NCBI GenBank assembly: GCA_003255025.1
Contig: QANY01007249.1
Span: forward strand, 1 to 64,000
Source of the DNA: Datisca glomerata
Taxonomy: Eukaryota; Streptophyta; Magnoliopsida; Cucurbitales; Datiscaceae
Reading direction: 5' to 3'
Length of the DNA stretch: 64,000 nucleotides
Shown piece after piece: positions 49,440 through 61,495 of the stretch (positions are counted from its first letter, which is position 1; each line of letters begins with the position of its first letter). The position numbers and the translations under genes are program-made. The notes beneath the pieces are model-generated. The model was not told the origin of the DNA, ran no database searches, and saw only the letters and a program-made list of their open reading frames with translations.

Positions 49440-50379
49440 ATCTTGATCATTACTAATGGATGATCTAGAAAAGAAATTCCTAGGAGTACTAGACTGGCTA
49501 TACTCCCTAATTTGAGTATTAGAACAGGATGATTGAAAATTAATTTTAACAATACTATCTATGTATTGCTGGATGTATTCTACATCTTCAATTGGGCGTT
49601 GTATTTGAGTGAGTTGACTTTTATTGGTTAAAGGTCAATTTGTAGGCAAAGTAATATCATACCACCTAATTATTTTAAGGACTCTAATATTGGCATTACT
49701 TTGACTATATTGAATCAATAGGGTTTGATTTTTGGGACTTCTATTGATGGCTTGAAAATTCATATTTGTTTTGGTGACTTTGTAATGAATTCTAAAAATT
49801 AAAGCTAGGGGTTGGGTACCTCCTAGGACTTGGTAACCACTAGTCTTAATATTCAAAGTTAAAGTTTTAGAATATGGGGGTCTATTAGATTAAGGGATAA
49901 ATCTGGGAAAGAATCGAAATGGATTGGACCATTACAAAGTGAGGATTCAATTAATCCTAAAATACTATCATTAAAATTTGTGAATCTTGCATCTCGCAAA
50001 GCTAATAAGACAGAGGTAATTAGGCCTCTCCTTATGAGTGGTTTAACTCCAATCTTGACTAAACCAAAATAAAGAAAGTTATATCATTCTTCAATGTGAT
50101 GTTTTATTGAATTGGGGAAAATTAATTGACAAGTTTCATGCTCTTTCCCAAGAGCATATATTTTTCAATTATGTTTACATGATGCTAAGACTTGAAAGAA
50201 GCAGCATAGCATGTTGATTTATAAGTATTTTTATTAGAGATTTTGGGTATATTCCATACCCTGTGATCTACTTGATCATCTACTAGGTATTCCAAATGTT
50301 CTTCATTTATTATGTCTGGAATTGAGGTTATTGTAGACATATTGGTACTAGAAGAATTACTTCTAAATAATCTATTCAT
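49440..50379 (-). pseudogene. Caulimovirid movement-protein region, broken
   Basis: Minus-strand frames at 50379-50185, about 50080-49860 and 49856-49440 together resemble a 30K-superfamily movement protein with its N- and C-terminal extensions. The most conserved core lies at about 50070-49900. The frame is interrupted near 50185, around 50100 and near 49857. It is located just downstream of the primer site, as in caulimovirids. Confidence 0.72.
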
Positions 50380-50801
50380 AACTTAAAGATAACTAAATTA
50401 TTCTTATGATTGAAAATTCTGTACTGTGTTTTGATTACTAATCTGCTGTGACTTTTACAACCTCCTATCAGGTTCGTTCTTCTCCAACCTGCCTCTACAA
50501 CCACCATACCATCGGAATTTACGTCTGTAAGAGCTTTTACAGATGTGGTTGAAGCTAACCGATAGAAGTTGATACATCAACCTCTGATAAAACAGATTCA
50601 CATATTAGATAAACAAATATTACAGAGAAATAATCAATTGTAAAGTAACCAGTCACTTGGTCGGAGAGTGAGATTAAATAAAAGAAATTATTCATGTAAG
50701 CAATTAAGCAACAGTAAAAACAATAACCAGCCATAAAGGTGGTGAATAACAATAATTATACAGATATTGAAGTAAATAGTAAATACACCTTACCAGGTTT
50801 G

Positions 50802-50813
50802 GCTCTGATACCA
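50802..50813 (-). other. tRNA-Met primer-binding site of the pararetrovirus
   Basis: The minus strand reads TGGTATCAGAGC, the perfect initiator-Met complement used by caulimovirids. It sits between the leader (promoter at 51110) and the movement-protein region. No tRNA gene structure surrounds it. Confidence 0.85.
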
Positions 50814-51104
50814 AAAAGGTGGAATTACGTATAATTTTTAAGTAATTAAATACTGGTATTAAGAGTGCACAGTAACAGTAAAAATTGTATTAATGTATAA
50901 GATTAAAAACCTACACAAACAGTAAAATTAATTTAGCAATAATTAAATAGTGATCACACTCACTATTTAATGTTAAAGCAAAACGAAGAAGAAGAGATTT
51001 ACAAAAGAAGAGAGGAAGAAAACTTTGTTTTCAAAACAAGTTTTACTCTCAAATAGTTAAGAGTTGAAAATAAGTTCTGAAAAATAAATGAGAGAGTGCT
51101 ACCT

Positions 51105-51117
51105 ATTTATAGCCAAG
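51105..51117 (-). promoter_or_regulatory. Probable pregenomic RNA promoter TATA box
   Basis: The minus strand reads GGCTATAAATAGG about 300 bases upstream of the primer site. A CT-rich leader without coding potential follows. The arrangement matches a caulimovirid pregenomic promoter. Confidence 0.65.
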
Positions 51118-51119
51118 TA

Positions 51120-52950
51120 AAGTGGAGTTCACCGGGAACCCATCACTTACCTGAGCTATTCCATTCTACAAAAGTAAAAATATTTCACATTCCTACATTT
51201 GACTAAGAACAATAAAAAGCATAAAAAGCTGCATAATTATTCGACAACTAGTATAATTATTACAGAAAATGATAAATTACAAAGATTCCTTAATAATTGT
51301 TATCTCGGTCTTCGTGTCTTCATAATTGCTATGTCGTAATTACTGTCGTTGGAGGTCATTGTGACTATTGCTGTGTATTGGATTCCTTGATAATTACTAT
51401 ATTAATTGGATTCTTCTACATTTATCGTTGATTGTGGAGAAGCCATTATTGCTTGTTTTGAAGATCAATAAGATCATTGCATTGTGTTGAGGTATCATTA
51501 TGATTCATCAATTGATTTTTTATTATTTAAACATTGACATTTTACCAAAGATAAATTCTTGTGTTCATTCACTGATTGATCTGAATTTGTTTGTTATCAT
51601 TGAGATTGATATTTTTTTAATGGGCCCTTCAATTGCTGAGGAGTAACATTTTCGGATGATTGGGGTTTTTAGATTTTTGATTTAATTTGGTGAGTTGAAT
51701 CTGCAGATGATTCATAGTTAGATTCATTATTGTCTTCCAAAAGGAGAAACATTTTTTAGATTAATTCTTTCCCCAATTTGAATTTAGGCTTGGTGGCCTT
51801 TGATTTACCATTTGAAGAGAGTTTGGACTCAGGTTTTGATTTGAGTTTTGGAAGAATTCAAACTCGATAATTTTATTTGTAGAGCTAGGTAAATTGGCTC
51901 ATTTATTTTTAATGAGGCTTGGATAAAAAGATTTGCTAGTCTCATGTTGGGAGGACATTCGCAAATCCATAATTGATGGATGCAATAATTTTTTGAGTAT
52001 TCAATTTATCCCACCATTTAACATAATATTGTTTGGCGAGGATTCTATTTTCAACCGAGTATTGTCATTTTAAAATTTAAGGTATTTTATATTTGTTTTA
52101 AAAATAAAGTATTTGGGGAAATGATGCCTCAATTGATGATGACTCGTAAACCTTTAAAAATAAATTGAAACCTTGTTGTGAACCAATTGGAAAATCAATT
52201 TTGAAATTGTTAACAAAATTTAAAAAGTAAAAGGAGGAAAATTATTGTTTTGATGTAGGAAAATCCTTTGTCATGCATCAATATAGTTAAAATAAATATA
52301 TTATTTTTTATTCAAAATTTTTTTGAAACTTGAAGAATAATTTCCAATCCTCCAAAGTTATGATCCTGAGGATAGAGAAAGATTGGTAAATGATTATTCC
52401 TAAGAATTTTTTATTGGGCCAATTTTTATAGATTTTGTTTCTAAGAGAATGTCTATGTAGAAACTGAGATTTTTATTATTGTGTCCAGGAACATAATTGA
52501 ATTTAGGATTGAAATGGACTTTGGCAATTTGTGCTGGAACCTTCAGATGAGCAAATGGAGGCTCAATATGAAAGAGATTTTCGTTGTGCATTATTTAAAA
52601 ATGTGAAATTGGTTGGTCAAGTGATTGAGCATTAAAGGATTGAGTATTTGAGAAGAGGTCAAATTATTTGACCAGAGTTGATTGGTAATCGGATCTGATG
52701 GACTCAAGTATTGTTGATTAGGCTTGGTTAAAAGTAGAAGACTTTTATTGATTTGGGTCTTAAGAGCAAATTGTTGAGTCAAATGCTCTGCTATTTTTGA
52801 ACCATTAATCACATGATTTTTGAAAGTGATATTGATTCATTTTATTAAAGATTCCACAACATGCCTATGATATTTTTAAAATTTGTGAGGCATGACAAAG
52901 AAAGTTCCTTCCAGTATAAATTTTTTTTAATTGTTTTATTTGGAAATTTG
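51120..52950 (-). pseudogene. Unassigned pararetroviral frames upstream of the promoter
   Basis: Short minus-strand frames (for example 52812-52591, 52591-52400 and fragments near 51860-52070) are separated by stops. Position between RT and the promoter suggests the remnant of a downstream viral frame and the intergenic region. I cannot name the product. Confidence 0.4.
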
Positions 52951-53043
52951 ATTTTAAAAAGTGTTTGTTCCTCACAGTTAAATTTTTTCTGTTATCATAG
53001 TAAATTTCATTATCTTTGTGAAAATCAATTTTCCCCATTTCTC

Positions 53044-53500
53044 CTACCATTTAATTAATGCTGCATCGATATCATGCCTCAGCCTAACTTCTTCCAAAAT
53101 TTCATCTAATTCATAAATCGAGTCATTTCTTGGATTTTTAAATCTATTATGATCATAATCAATAAATGAGGAATTTGAACAAAAAGCGGTTGCTCTATCA
53201 AATGAGGATTTTGAGCAAAAAGCGCATGCTCTACCATTGCGCTTTTTTATTGTAAAAGAGTTTTGATTAAATATTATGGACTTTACCTTCCCATATTCTA
53301 GTAGATTGGAATTTTCAAGTTCTGACATGGCAGAATCTTGAAATGATTTCCTGCAAAAAATTATAAGTAAGAAAGTCAAGAATTAAATTAGTAATATCTC
53401 GAATAAATTATATTGTAATAAGGAATGCTAAAAGCAGATTGTTACCTGGCAAAATTTTGTTTGGAATGAGCTTCAAAACACATCTTGCATTTTTGTAATT
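53044..53500 (-). pseudogene. Unrecognised pararetroviral frame after RT
   Basis: A 111-codon minus-strand frame (53379-53044) follows RT where an RNase H would be expected, but I do not recognise RNase H residues in it. A ~38-bp direct duplication lies within it at about 53165-53238. Confidence 0.4.
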
Positions 53501-53504
53501 AATT

Positions 53505-54070
53505 AGAAGAAATTTTTGAAATAAAGCAAATTGTATGATTTGATTAGTAGCCTTGTCAATGAAATAACAAATTTCAAGCCCTGAAAATCATTCTTAAATT
53601 GAAACAATTTGATTCTTTTTGTGAAGATAACTAAACTATTTTGTTTTATTATCTTGTCAATCAATTTAAAGTGTTTCCAATATTGTTTAACATATTGAGA
53701 GAAAATAATAGTATTACTAATGCAAATAATTGTGAAATTAATGAATTGATCAAAGATTATATTCTGAAATTTTCTTGAAGCAAATGGGATTGTTTTACAT
53801 TCAAATGTAATTTTGTATTTACCAGTTTTATCCATCCGGATTTTCCAAAATCTAGATTTTATGTCAAACTTAGAGAATGCAACAGTTTCTCTAAATCTGT
53901 TGATTAAGTCTCTTATGTTTGGTCTTGGATATTTTATCTATTCCAAAATATCTTTAAGAGGTTTACAATTAATTACTAAACGAGAAATTCCTCGTTCAAA
54001 TATTTGATTTTGAAGAACATGATTTTGAAGTTGTTCTTCAATTATTTTGGACTTCATTTCTTCTTGTAGA
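53505..54070 (-). pseudogene. Caulimovirid reverse transcriptase region, broken
   Basis: From about 54060 to 53505 on the minus strand, successive RT motifs can be followed: the LVINCKPL block, the SKFD block, and the region of the catalytic box near 53700. An in-frame stop lies near 53940, and the catalytic Asp-Asp pair is no longer recognisable. The frame from 53835 is otherwise open for 110 codons. The motif set fits Caulimoviridae better than gypsy or copia. Enzymatically dead. Confidence 0.78.
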
Positions 54071-54074
54071 GAAC

Positions 54075-54930
54075 CTAATTGTCTTTCTTACAAGAAATTT
54101 AGTTTATGGATTTGAAAATAGAAATTTGTTTTAAAGCTTTCAACGTTTTATTATGAGAAAAAGAAAGAAATTTGAATTTAACAGGTTTATCCATGAGGTA
54201 AGTAATTATCCCATCATACTCTGTGATAAAATGATACAACAGAGAATTGAATTGTAAACCTAAAATAATTTTATCAGTCATATTTTTTTACTAAGACAAA
54301 TGATGTTTTGAAACATACATTATCTTGACAAATATAAACTTTGAGGATTTTCGTAATTGATATGTATTCAAATACCATTGACAGATGACAACGATTCTTT
54401 TGTCTTGTTGAAGTACTTGGATGGAACAAGTCCTTCCTATATGCAATTCAAATCTGCTCATGAATCAAAATCTTGAATAATTATTCTGACCATTATGTGA
54501 TTAAGAACTTGGATGAAGTTATCATCATTTTGATTGACAACAGGTTCTTCAATCTCATTATCAGAAATTGAGGATTCACTAGATTCTCCTAGTTCATGTT
54601 TTTTAATTATATTTTCTATTTTTAAGAGATTTAACTCTTTGGTTATTTTTGTGTTGAAAATTTTTAATTCTTTTATTTCAATTTTAATATTTTTAATATT
54701 TTTTAAGTTTCTATAAGGTAACTTTTTTTTCTTTTCCTTTTATTTTGTTGAACTTTTCAAGCGTTTGTGAAAGACTTGCAGTATTGTTATTATTAGACTT
54801 AATATTTTCTTTCTTTCCAATTACTTTCCTAAGTTTTTCTAAGTATTCTTGTTTTAATTCTGGATTTCTAATTTTAGTAATTAAATCTAACAAGAGGTGT
54901 TATTGTTCTTCATTTTTATTTAAAACATTA
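54075..54930 (-). pseudogene. Pararetroviral capsid/protease-side region, degraded
   Basis: Upstream of RT on the minus strand are short frames, 54281-54099 and 54893-54711. The latter is Lys/Glu/Asn-rich with coiled-coil character. By position these would be protease and capsid remnants, but no catalytic motif is clear. Confidence 0.4.
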
Positions 54931-54959
54931 CACACACACACATCGGTCTCTATAAAATT

Positions 54960-56728
54960 AGGCTAATGTTATTTTGGCTCATCATAAAATTAGAAATATA
55001 GAATTAGGTCTCTACACAATAATAAGTCCATACCATATCAATGTTCTAAGTCCAATAATATTAACCTGGGAGAGATCACTTTAATTTGACTGAACTTTAA
55101 GGTAACCTTTAATACACATTTAATTATATATGTACACTCACATGTTTAATTATTTTTCTAACAACCTTCTACTTGGGCCATATATGTTATCTTACAAAAT
55201 GTGCATAACTTTATGAGCTCAAAATCTTTGCTATCATGAACAAGCATTTCTGAACAATCTCATCCACTACTCATATTAATATAGGATCAAAGCGATCTTT
55301 GTCACATGCATCGTAACTAAATCTATCAATGGTCAGTTTATTGATATAACAAAATGACATAGATCAAGTATGAATGTGCAGAATGGAAATCACATATAAT
55401 GATATTTAAATATGCATATTTCTAACTGATCCAACTTTTTTTTAGTGAGATCATATTAAAATAGATGAGAGTGAAACTTTAACTGAATTCTTTATTTTTA
55501 TAGAAAATATTCATAACCATAAAATGTGTCCAAAACGTAATAGCAATTAAATATAAACTCCAACTAAACTAGCATATCATCAGATAACATAACACCCATT
55601 TAAGCGTGTGCTCATGAAAGACCTTGGGTGAAAGTCTTTATGTAAGCAGATCCACAATCATAGAGTATGTTTATAGACGTCTGACCACTATGAACTTTTT
55701 CTTTAACAATTAGGAGGCTTGATCTTTATACACTCTGACTTCGACGGGCTCCTATTATTGTTGAAATAGCACTGCAGACTTATTGCCACAAAATAATTTT
55801 AATGGTTTTTCAATTCTTTTCAAAATCTGTGGCCTAGTGACAAAGTTTCGCAGCCATATTTCATGGTTGGATGCTTCATAAAACGCTTTAAACTTTGATG
55901 CCATGGCGGAGAAGTTATGAGCGTCTGCTTAGTACTCTTCCAGGAAATAGCTCATCTAGCCAGCAAGTAGTTATAGTTTGATGTGGATCTTCGATTGTCT
56001 TGGCATCCAGCAAAATTTGAGTCAGAATATCTAACGATCTCCAGTTGGTCTGATTCTATTTGTGAGTATGTAATCATCTGCTCTCTGTAAATGCCGCATA
56101 ACTTGTATGCTGCTTTTTATTGATTCATCCCAAAGGTACTCAAATATCTGCCCAGCATCCCAACAATTTATGTCATATCCGAACGTGTACAAACCTGAGC
56201 ATCCATTAGGCTCCCAACAACTCGAGTATATGAAATCTTCTGCATTTTTTTAACTTCAAGGTCAATTTTGTGGCATTGATTGCATTTTTTTAACTTCAAG
56301 GGGTGCCGCGTGGTTTACAATTCTGCATGCCAAATCTCTTAAGTACCTTCTCGATATAATTTTTTTGTGACAACCCAATTATACACCGAGAGCGATCACG
56401 ATGTATTTGTATGCCTAACACAAAAGAAGTGCTACCAAGATCTTTCATCTAATTTTTTTTTATAAATATATATGTATATTTTTCATATATATGTGTATAT
56501 TTTTCATATTTTTAGCTCATTATAAAATTAAAAATATAGAATTACGTCTCTACTTAATAATAAATCTATATCATATTAGTGCTCTAAGTCCAATAACATT
56601 AACATTGGTAAGACAACTTTTGATTGTACTGAACTTTAAGATAGTTTTAAACACACATTTAATTACATATATAGTTGCTGAAAAAAATACATATGTAATC
56701 TCACATATTTAATTATTTTTCCAACACA
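54960..56728 (-). mobile_element. Copia remnant with paired terminal repeats and most of the interior deleted
   Basis: About 210 bp at 54960-55165 and 56511-56728 are direct repeats; on the minus strand they begin TGTTAGAAAAATAATTAAA and TGTTGGAAAAATAATTAAA. A polypurine-like AAGTAGAAGG precedes the former. Between them, minus-strand frames show the RT C-terminus (MKDLGSTSFVLGIQIHRDRS near 56450, YIEKVLKRFGMQNCKP) and RNase H (SYTRVVGSLM near 56230, RYSDSNFAGCQDNRRSTS near 56020), with stops. The primer site, gag, integrase and most of RT are missing. Confidence 0.78.
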
Positions 56729-57130
56729 ACTAAATTCGTCGACCCATATTATTAGAAAACAAATCTCCAGTGAAAAACAAACGTTACGTCTATGTTTTTG
56801 GTTTATGGTTTTAATCTCTTTTTTTTGGAAAAAAATATTTTCAGTTAGAAAAGTGAATGTCAATAACAATAAAATGAAATTAATAAATAATTAAACACAG
56901 TAAATAAATAAAATGAACTTAAGAAAGCTGTATTCTAAAATAAAATACAGTAAATAAATATATAGATGCACAGGTAATCAAAATTATCGCTTGCAAATTA
57001 TACTTTTGAGCTGCTTCTAGAGTCGGAGTTTTACTATCTTTCAAAAAAAAAAAAGAGTCGGAGTTTTACTCTGTCCTCTCTCCATTTCACTCTCCCTGGG
57101 TTGTAGGTGCCAAAATAATAGCAGCATTTC
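56729..57130 (+). promoter_or_regulatory. 5' flank of DDA1
   Basis: AT-rich upstream DNA with a duplicated AGAGTCGGAGTTTTACT at about 57020 and 57052 separated by a poly-A stretch. CT-rich sequence at 57070-57100 probably belongs to the 5' UTR. No clear TATA box position can be fixed. Confidence 0.4.
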
Positions 57131-59465
57131 ATGGGTTATATGCTCGGTGACTGGCCGTCATATGACCCTCACAACTTCAGCCAACTACGCCCTTCCGATC
57201 CTTCAAGTCCTTCTGTAAGCTATTTATGCCAGCAATCTTTTAAAACCCATTTCTGTATTTTATCTCCCATCTGCAGATTTTTTTTCCTTCTTTGAATTAC
57301 ATAATTGTGTAAATCTTTTACTATATTGATGATCCGTGCTTTACTTCTCATAATTTTGTTCAAAATTGAAAGTATGGAATTGTTGATCTTGATGAGCTGA
57401 GTTTGATTGTTTAGATAATTGATTTTTCTGATATTATCAGATTTTCAAGCGAGGCCTGATGGCCTCTACGCTCTAGCAATTATTACGTGCATTTGATTTT
57501 GTTATTTTTTCCTGGCAATATTTTGCTCGAGTAGAGTTACATGGCGACCCAATTTGGAGTATAGCAGATCTTCTGAAAATTTCAATTGGAGATGCTTTAA
57601 ACATATTTGTTTCTGCGTGCAATTTCTTGGTTGTTCTTCAACTTCAATTTATTTGGTTTTTGTTTTATGCTATTTAGTAGATGACTATAACTTGGATGGA
57701 TTTACAACGTTACATGATTAAGCAAACTGCCAATGATGATAACTTCGTCTTTCACAAGTTAGCTTGACTGTGATCTTGATGATTGGGGAATGAATTTCTG
57801 ATCTCTAGAGGGAAAGAAAGTAGTTAATCAGCATTCCTGAAGATATTCTCATCGATTCTATTTATTATTCGTTGTAGTATCTTCCATTACTAATAAATGC
57901 TGATAACTAATCTTCGTTTAGATGCCCGATTGTTTCTCTTTTTAACACTTACTTGAATATTTTTGTTTTATTAATTAAAGTCGGAATGATCTGTGATCTG
58001 CGCAAAGAAGAAGTATTTAAGAGTTGAGAAATCGGGTAGAAGTACTAACTGACCTTCTAATGTTTAGAACCATAATTTTAGTATATGGTATCAAAAATAT
58101 AGATGCGTTGAATGTGAGTGCATTTCCAATTGTTGGGTTTGTCTGTATCAAAGTTTGAATTATAGTCAACAAGGAGGCAACTCATTCACTTGCCAAATAA
58201 TTTGGAATGTTTTAAAAATCCCACATCCACCAGCCATGAGTAGTTATATTTCTAGTAATACCTCGACGTATTTATTTAAGCCTTTCAGGTATTGGTGATG
58301 GTAGTTTGGTCTCCTCTTAGTCCTAAATTATTGAGAAATTATTGATCTGGTGTTCTATAGAGCTTCAAAACCTAGGAAACTGGCGTAAGCCTAATACTTC
58401 CTTTGTTGTGGTATATATTCATTTGCAGTTAATCAATACTCTTTGCATATGCCATGAATGTTTTTCATTATGGCCTCCACTTTGGTTTGCTTAGTAATGA
58501 TTCCTAACATATTCAATCTTGTTGGGAATGATAACTCTACTCTAGAATGTAGCGACTCTCATGAAATAGAGTTGGCATCTTCTTTGGATTTCTAGATTGC
58601 CTCATAGCGGTTCAAATTTTCCAGTCATATGCTGAAAAAGCTTCTCCATGGCTGCTGTTCCATGAGCTGCTAGATGATTAGAACTGATTATTTGTAATGC
58701 TTTAATATGGAAAGGGTCAAGACTAGTTCTAATAATGCTTCAGGAATCTTTGGCAATGTCCAGGAAGTTTATTTTACCAAATTATTCGATCAAAGGTGGA
58801 AAGAAAAGATAAAACTAAACCTTTTTACAACCTATTTCACTTCTAAACAATATAAATGATTATATATCTTCTGCTGAGACTTTGTATCTCTTTGTATGCA
58901 GAAAATGACCCCAGCAACCTATCGGCCTACCCACAACAGGACCCTTCCACCACCACATCAAGGTAATTAAACTGATCTTTTATTATTTTGCTAAGCAACA
59001 TATTCTTTGACCTTTTCTCGACGTTTCTGATTAAATGTGACGATTTGAAACACAAATATTGGTTGAAAGTTTTACGTTAATTCTGATACCTGAAAGGTTT
59101 TATGTTTGTTATGGTTTTTGCCATGAATGATACTGTACCTTCTCTCTCTCTCTTATCTTGGGCATGTCTTTTTAATACTCTGTGACTGACGGGTTTCATA
59201 GTGATAACTACCGAAGCAAAAAATATACTTATAAGACACATTTATCAGCGCGCTGAAGAAAAGGTTAGTTAGCAATTTGGTATAATTGAGTATCAACTTC
59301 CTTCTATTCTATGCTTGTTAGCCTAAAAACACAGATTTCCTGATGGCATCTCATATATGGCCTTCCTGATAGCAGTTTAGGTCAAAGAGAGCTGCACCTG
59401 AACATCTTTTACCTGACCATGGATGCAAAATACAACGATTGTCTGCTTCGGATTCGTCTTACTGA
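57131..59465 (+). CDS. DDA1: DET1- and DDB1-associated protein 1 (DDA1)
   Basis: Four exons, 57131-57214, 58902-58962, 59202-59263 and 59376-59465, with GT-AG introns and matching phases, encode 98 residues. The N-terminal part [20 protein letters not shown] contains the segment that docks on DDB1. [17 protein letters not shown] and [20 protein letters not shown] are the conserved family blocks, and the C-terminus is short and basic. The length fits plant DDA1 (about 90-100 residues). Family knowledge: DDA1 joins DDB1 and DET1 (with COP10 in the plant CDD complex) on CUL4 ubiquitin ligases, and in Arabidopsis helps target ABA receptors. Intron 1 is long (1687 bp). The exon 4 acceptor is AGCAG before TTTAGG; using the later TTTAG would shift the frame. 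The gene appears intact. Confidence 0.93.
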
Positions 59466-59545
59466 GCTTTTCTAATTCAGAAATGGAGTGATAAGAGTAT
59501 GCTTGCTCAGGATGTAACTGCTTAGCCTGAAATGCCCATTCGTTA

Positions 59546-59678
59546 TTGTTAACAGTAACATATAAGGAGGAGAGAGAAAGAGAGAATAGAAAGGAGAAAG
59601 AATGGAAAAGAGAGAATTTTCTCATTTTCTCTCCTCATCTCTCTTTCTATTTCGTCCCAGTATGTTACTGTTAACAAC
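59546..59678. repeat. Foldback element just downstream of DDA1
   Basis: Outer arms TTGTTAACAGTAACATA (59547-59563) and TATGTTACTGTTAACAA (59661-59677) are perfect inverted copies. The purine-rich left half (AGAGAGAATAGAAAGGAG...) pairs imperfectly with the pyrimidine-rich right half around the centre near 59617. It starts about 80 bp after the DDA1 stop, so it may be transcribed in the 3' UTR. MITE-like. Confidence 0.75.
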
Positions 59679-60779
59679 AACCGTTAAATTTTCATATAAT
59701 CACAACTGATAGTTTCCTTCCGCCAACATGCTCTTCCTCCCTTGCCAACATGCTCTTCGAAGTACACTTGGACCTTAAATTAAAAAGACTAAACTACTCA
59801 TTTGGTCCTTGAGTTATGATTTATTTTTCATTTTGATCCCAATGCTTTTTTTGTAGATCTATTGAGATCTTGAACATTTAGATTTTCGATCAAATATTAA
59901 TTGTCTATTTCATAAGTGAAACTTTATAGAATGGCGAATGTAAGAGATAATATGACTTGGCGTAGTGTTAATCGAGTATTTAATGTGGAAAATCATCACT
60001 TTCGTTTCACAATATATTTTTTTAGTAATATTTTACTTACGTATAGATGGTAATGATCTGATTGAAATCATGTCAAAAAGCCAATAATTAAATTGATTTA
60101 ACAAAAATTTAGGTACTAACCGTCTCTCTTTTGTCTATGTGGCTCTATCGGGACACTCACTCAAATTAACTCATTCCTGACAAAGACTATATTTTACAAT
60201 AACACCAGTAATATAAATTGAATTCTACTAATCTAATTTCAAGAAATCCTAGTAATTGATTTATTTTTTGATGAATATCTCGGATTAGATTTGACAGTTT
60301 ATAGTTTTGAACTGTGTTGGACCTAATCTAAGATATAATTAATTAAGTACACTAAATAAACAATTTTTTAAAGTCAATTTAAAAAATAACAAGGAAAATA
60401 GATAACTTTTACTGTCACATCATCAATTAGCTGTTGATGAAATTATAGAGTAGCGTTTTTAATCTTAAATTTACAGATTTCATAATCTGATTTTATGGAT
60501 CCTTTAAATTAATTAAAAAAATTTAATAATTAATGATTTATAATTCAAATGTTATTTTAATGATTTTTCTTTTTAATTAAATTAAGGGATAATTAATAAT
60601 TGATTATATTTTCTTTAATATTAGCTAAAATTTGTTAAGAAAATATTATTCAATTAATCTCATTATCAATATCAAATATTCAGCAACTTTGAAGAAAAAA
60701 TCAGTTTAGATCGTGTATCGTCTTTCTTCATAATATATAGACAATTTTCAGAACTACATGGTTGAGTTCTTCGTCTATA
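59679..60779. other. AT-rich intergenic DNA
   Basis: No exon, RNA gene or transposon end is recognisable. The early part may hold the DDA1 polyadenylation region. Confidence 0.5.
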
Positions 60780-61495
60780 TGCTTTTGATATACCTGAAAA
60801 AATTTGTATCATCTTTCAAATTGGTATATTATCTATATATCTCTGATATACCCGAAAAATATCAGGACAGACCATATATAGATTTAAGTATTTCAAATTT
60901 CAAATAACATTAATTACATCCTTAATTTTAGTATATTTCAAATCGTTATATCATCGATATACCTCTGATATACTCAAACAATCATCAAACACACTATATA
61001 TAAGTTAGGTATTTCAAATTTTAAATTTTGAACATTGATTACTCCTTAATTCTAGCATCTTTTAAATCGATATATCATCTATATACCTCTTATATACTCA
61101 AAAAATCATCACACACCATATATTGATTAGGTATTTTAAATTTTGAGCATTAATTACATCTTTAATTCTAGTATATTTCAAATCGGTATATCATATACAT
61201 CTGATATACCCGAAAAATCATCAAACACATCATATATTGATAATGTATTTCAAATTTTAAATTTTGAGCATTAGTTACATCATTAACTTTAGTATCTTTC
61301 AAATTGGTATATCATCTATCTACCTCTTGTATACTCGAAAAATCATCAAACACATCATATATCGATTATGTATTTCAAATTTTAAGAATTAATTACATTC
61401 TTAATTCTAGTATATTTTAAATTGGTATATCATCTATATACCTCCGATATACCTGAAAAATTATCAAATACACCATATATAGATTATGGGCATTT
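60780..61495 (+). repeat. Tandem array, about six units of ~120 bp
   Basis: The landmark GATATACCCGAAAAATCATC recurs at about 60845, 60967, 61091, 61204, 61329 and 61448, with a partial at 60791. Between copies lie TATTTCAAATTTTAAATTTT, GAGCATTAATTACATC and ATCGGTATATCATCTATAT. Units vary in length from 113 to 125 bp. Confidence 0.88.

Larger units (their letters stand above)
49340..54930 (-). mobile_element. Endogenous pararetrovirus (Caulimoviridae), degraded
   Basis: On the minus strand, from 54930 down, lie capsid/protease-like low-complexity frames, an RT region, unassigned frames, a promoter with TATA box, a tRNA-Met primer site, and a movement-protein region. This is the circular order of a plant pararetrovirus genome opened between its ends. 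No LTRs or integrase are seen. All coding parts carry stops and frameshifts, so it is a fossil. It abuts the truncated Tat element on the left and a copia remnant on the right. Exact junctions are uncertain by tens of bases. Confidence 0.82.

Noticed and set aside
50795..50820. Possible tRNA-Met gene fragment
   Set aside because: Only the 12-base primer complement is present; no cloverleaf can be formed. It is a viral primer site.
59377..59625. 82-codon minus-strand frame
   Set aside because: Antisense to DDA1 exon 4 and the adjoining foldback; no homology of its own.
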